Shown piece after piece: positions 13,231 through 13,414 of a stretch of DNA of 13,414 nucleotides. The stretch's first letter is position 1, and each line of letters opens with the position of its first letter. The stretch is from Bryobacterales bacterium (lineage in GTDB: Bacteria > Acidobacteriota > Terriglobia > Bryobacterales > Bryobacteraceae): positions 1 through 13,414 of the forward strand of contig JAEUQE010000239.1 of NCBI GenBank assembly GCA_016789785.1, read 5' to 3'. The translations under genes and the position numbers were made by a program. Below the pieces are notes generated by a model. It saw only the letters and a list, made by a program, of their open reading frames with translations. It searched no databases and was not told the DNA's origin.

Positions 13231-13414
13231 GAAGGTACACGACGAAGCTCGCGGCGGACGGCGGTTCCACGCGCAGCTTCGTTCCGGCAGGCACTTGCAT
13301 AGGCTGGCGAAGCTCGAAGGTACGGTTCCATTCGGGTTTGTAGTTGCGAAGCCAGAGCAGCGGCTCGATGCTGCCATCCGGTAATTCAGCGATCAGACGG
13401 GCGGCGGCGATGTC
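13226..13414 (-). CDS. 3' end of a copper-monooxygenase-like domain protein, cut by the window edge
   Basis: The last 62 codons of a minus-strand gene whose start lies outside the window. DGSIEPLLWLRNYKPEWNRT and ELRQPMQVPAGTKLRVEPP match the C-terminal copper-monooxygenase-like domain of the protein encoded at 11437-12690 (DGRIEPVIRVPQFNRNWQIE, then LAQPLEVPVKSRMGCKA), so it is probably another cytochrome c/copper protein or a related one. It ends ASFVVYLR and its TAA lies inside element E5. Its last ~45 codons are repeated twice downstream. The full domain set cannot be judged. Confidence 0.75.
   Translation of the reverse strand, partial: DIAAARLIAELPDGSIEPLLWLRNYKPEWNRTFELRQPMQVPAGTKLRVEPPSAASFVVYLR

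Noticed and set aside
12915..13370. CRISPR array
   Set aside because: The units are 150-160 bases and coding-like, with no short constant repeats or unique spacers and no cas genes.
13066..13377. 103-codon minus-strand frame with an ATG start, apparently a small protein
   Set aside because: Its first half reads the truncated gene out of frame; only the second half, repeat copy 2, is in the true frame. It is a by-product of the tandem repeat.
12915..13414. Diversity-generating retroelement with template and variable repeats
   Set aside because: Differences among copies are not limited to adenine positions, and no reverse transcriptase is present in the window.

Overview
The window is about 60% G+C and reads like a chromosomal segment of an acidobacterium, most likely of the Solibacter/Bryobacter type. 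That is inferred from the style of the genes (PQQ-type propeller protein, SASA acetylesterase, cytochrome c fused to a copper-monooxygenase-like domain, BON protein, parvulin lipoprotein-like chaperone) and from a family of intergenic palindromes, not from a database match. Most genes lie on the minus strand.

Layout. Positions 1-125 hold the possible tail of a plus-strand gene and a UUCG-capped hairpin. Positions 392-3705 are a tight minus-strand operon, transcribed right to left: parvulin-type peptidyl-prolyl isomerase, an orphan HExxH protein, a TlpA-like thioredoxin lipoprotein, a stand-alone DsbD-alpha-like protein and a family 9 glycosyltransferase. Two of its junctions overlap by 73 and 92 bases. 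Together these genes suggest envelope protein folding, thiol redox and cell-surface glycan assembly. Next come a SASA-type acetylesterase (4174-5628), a small membrane protein and a BON-domain protein, all minus strand; then a plus-strand pair, a PQQ-like propeller protein and a DUF486 membrane protein. Positions 8081-9599 carry an AbiE type toxin-antitoxin pair whose toxin is broken by a frameshift, with a clear operator/promoter. The right part has a fused glycosyltransferase-methyltransferase, a cytochrome c/copper-monooxygenase-like protein, and the 3' end of a related protein cut by the window edge.

The most unusual structure is seen twice. The last part of a minus-strand gene is tandemly repeated just downstream of its own stop codon. 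At 12915-13370 the final ~45 codons of the truncated gene occur three times, each copy open and ending in CGG-TAA, with a palindromic element between copies. At 3818-4240 the 3' end of the acetylesterase gene has two decayed, frameshifted copies downstream. A palindromic element family with the core CTGCGTTACC supplies the stop codon of the glycosyltransferase gene and of all three copies in the right-hand array. This looks like either a recombination by-product of a mobile palindrome at gene ends or a store of alternative C-termini; the sequence alone cannot separate the two.
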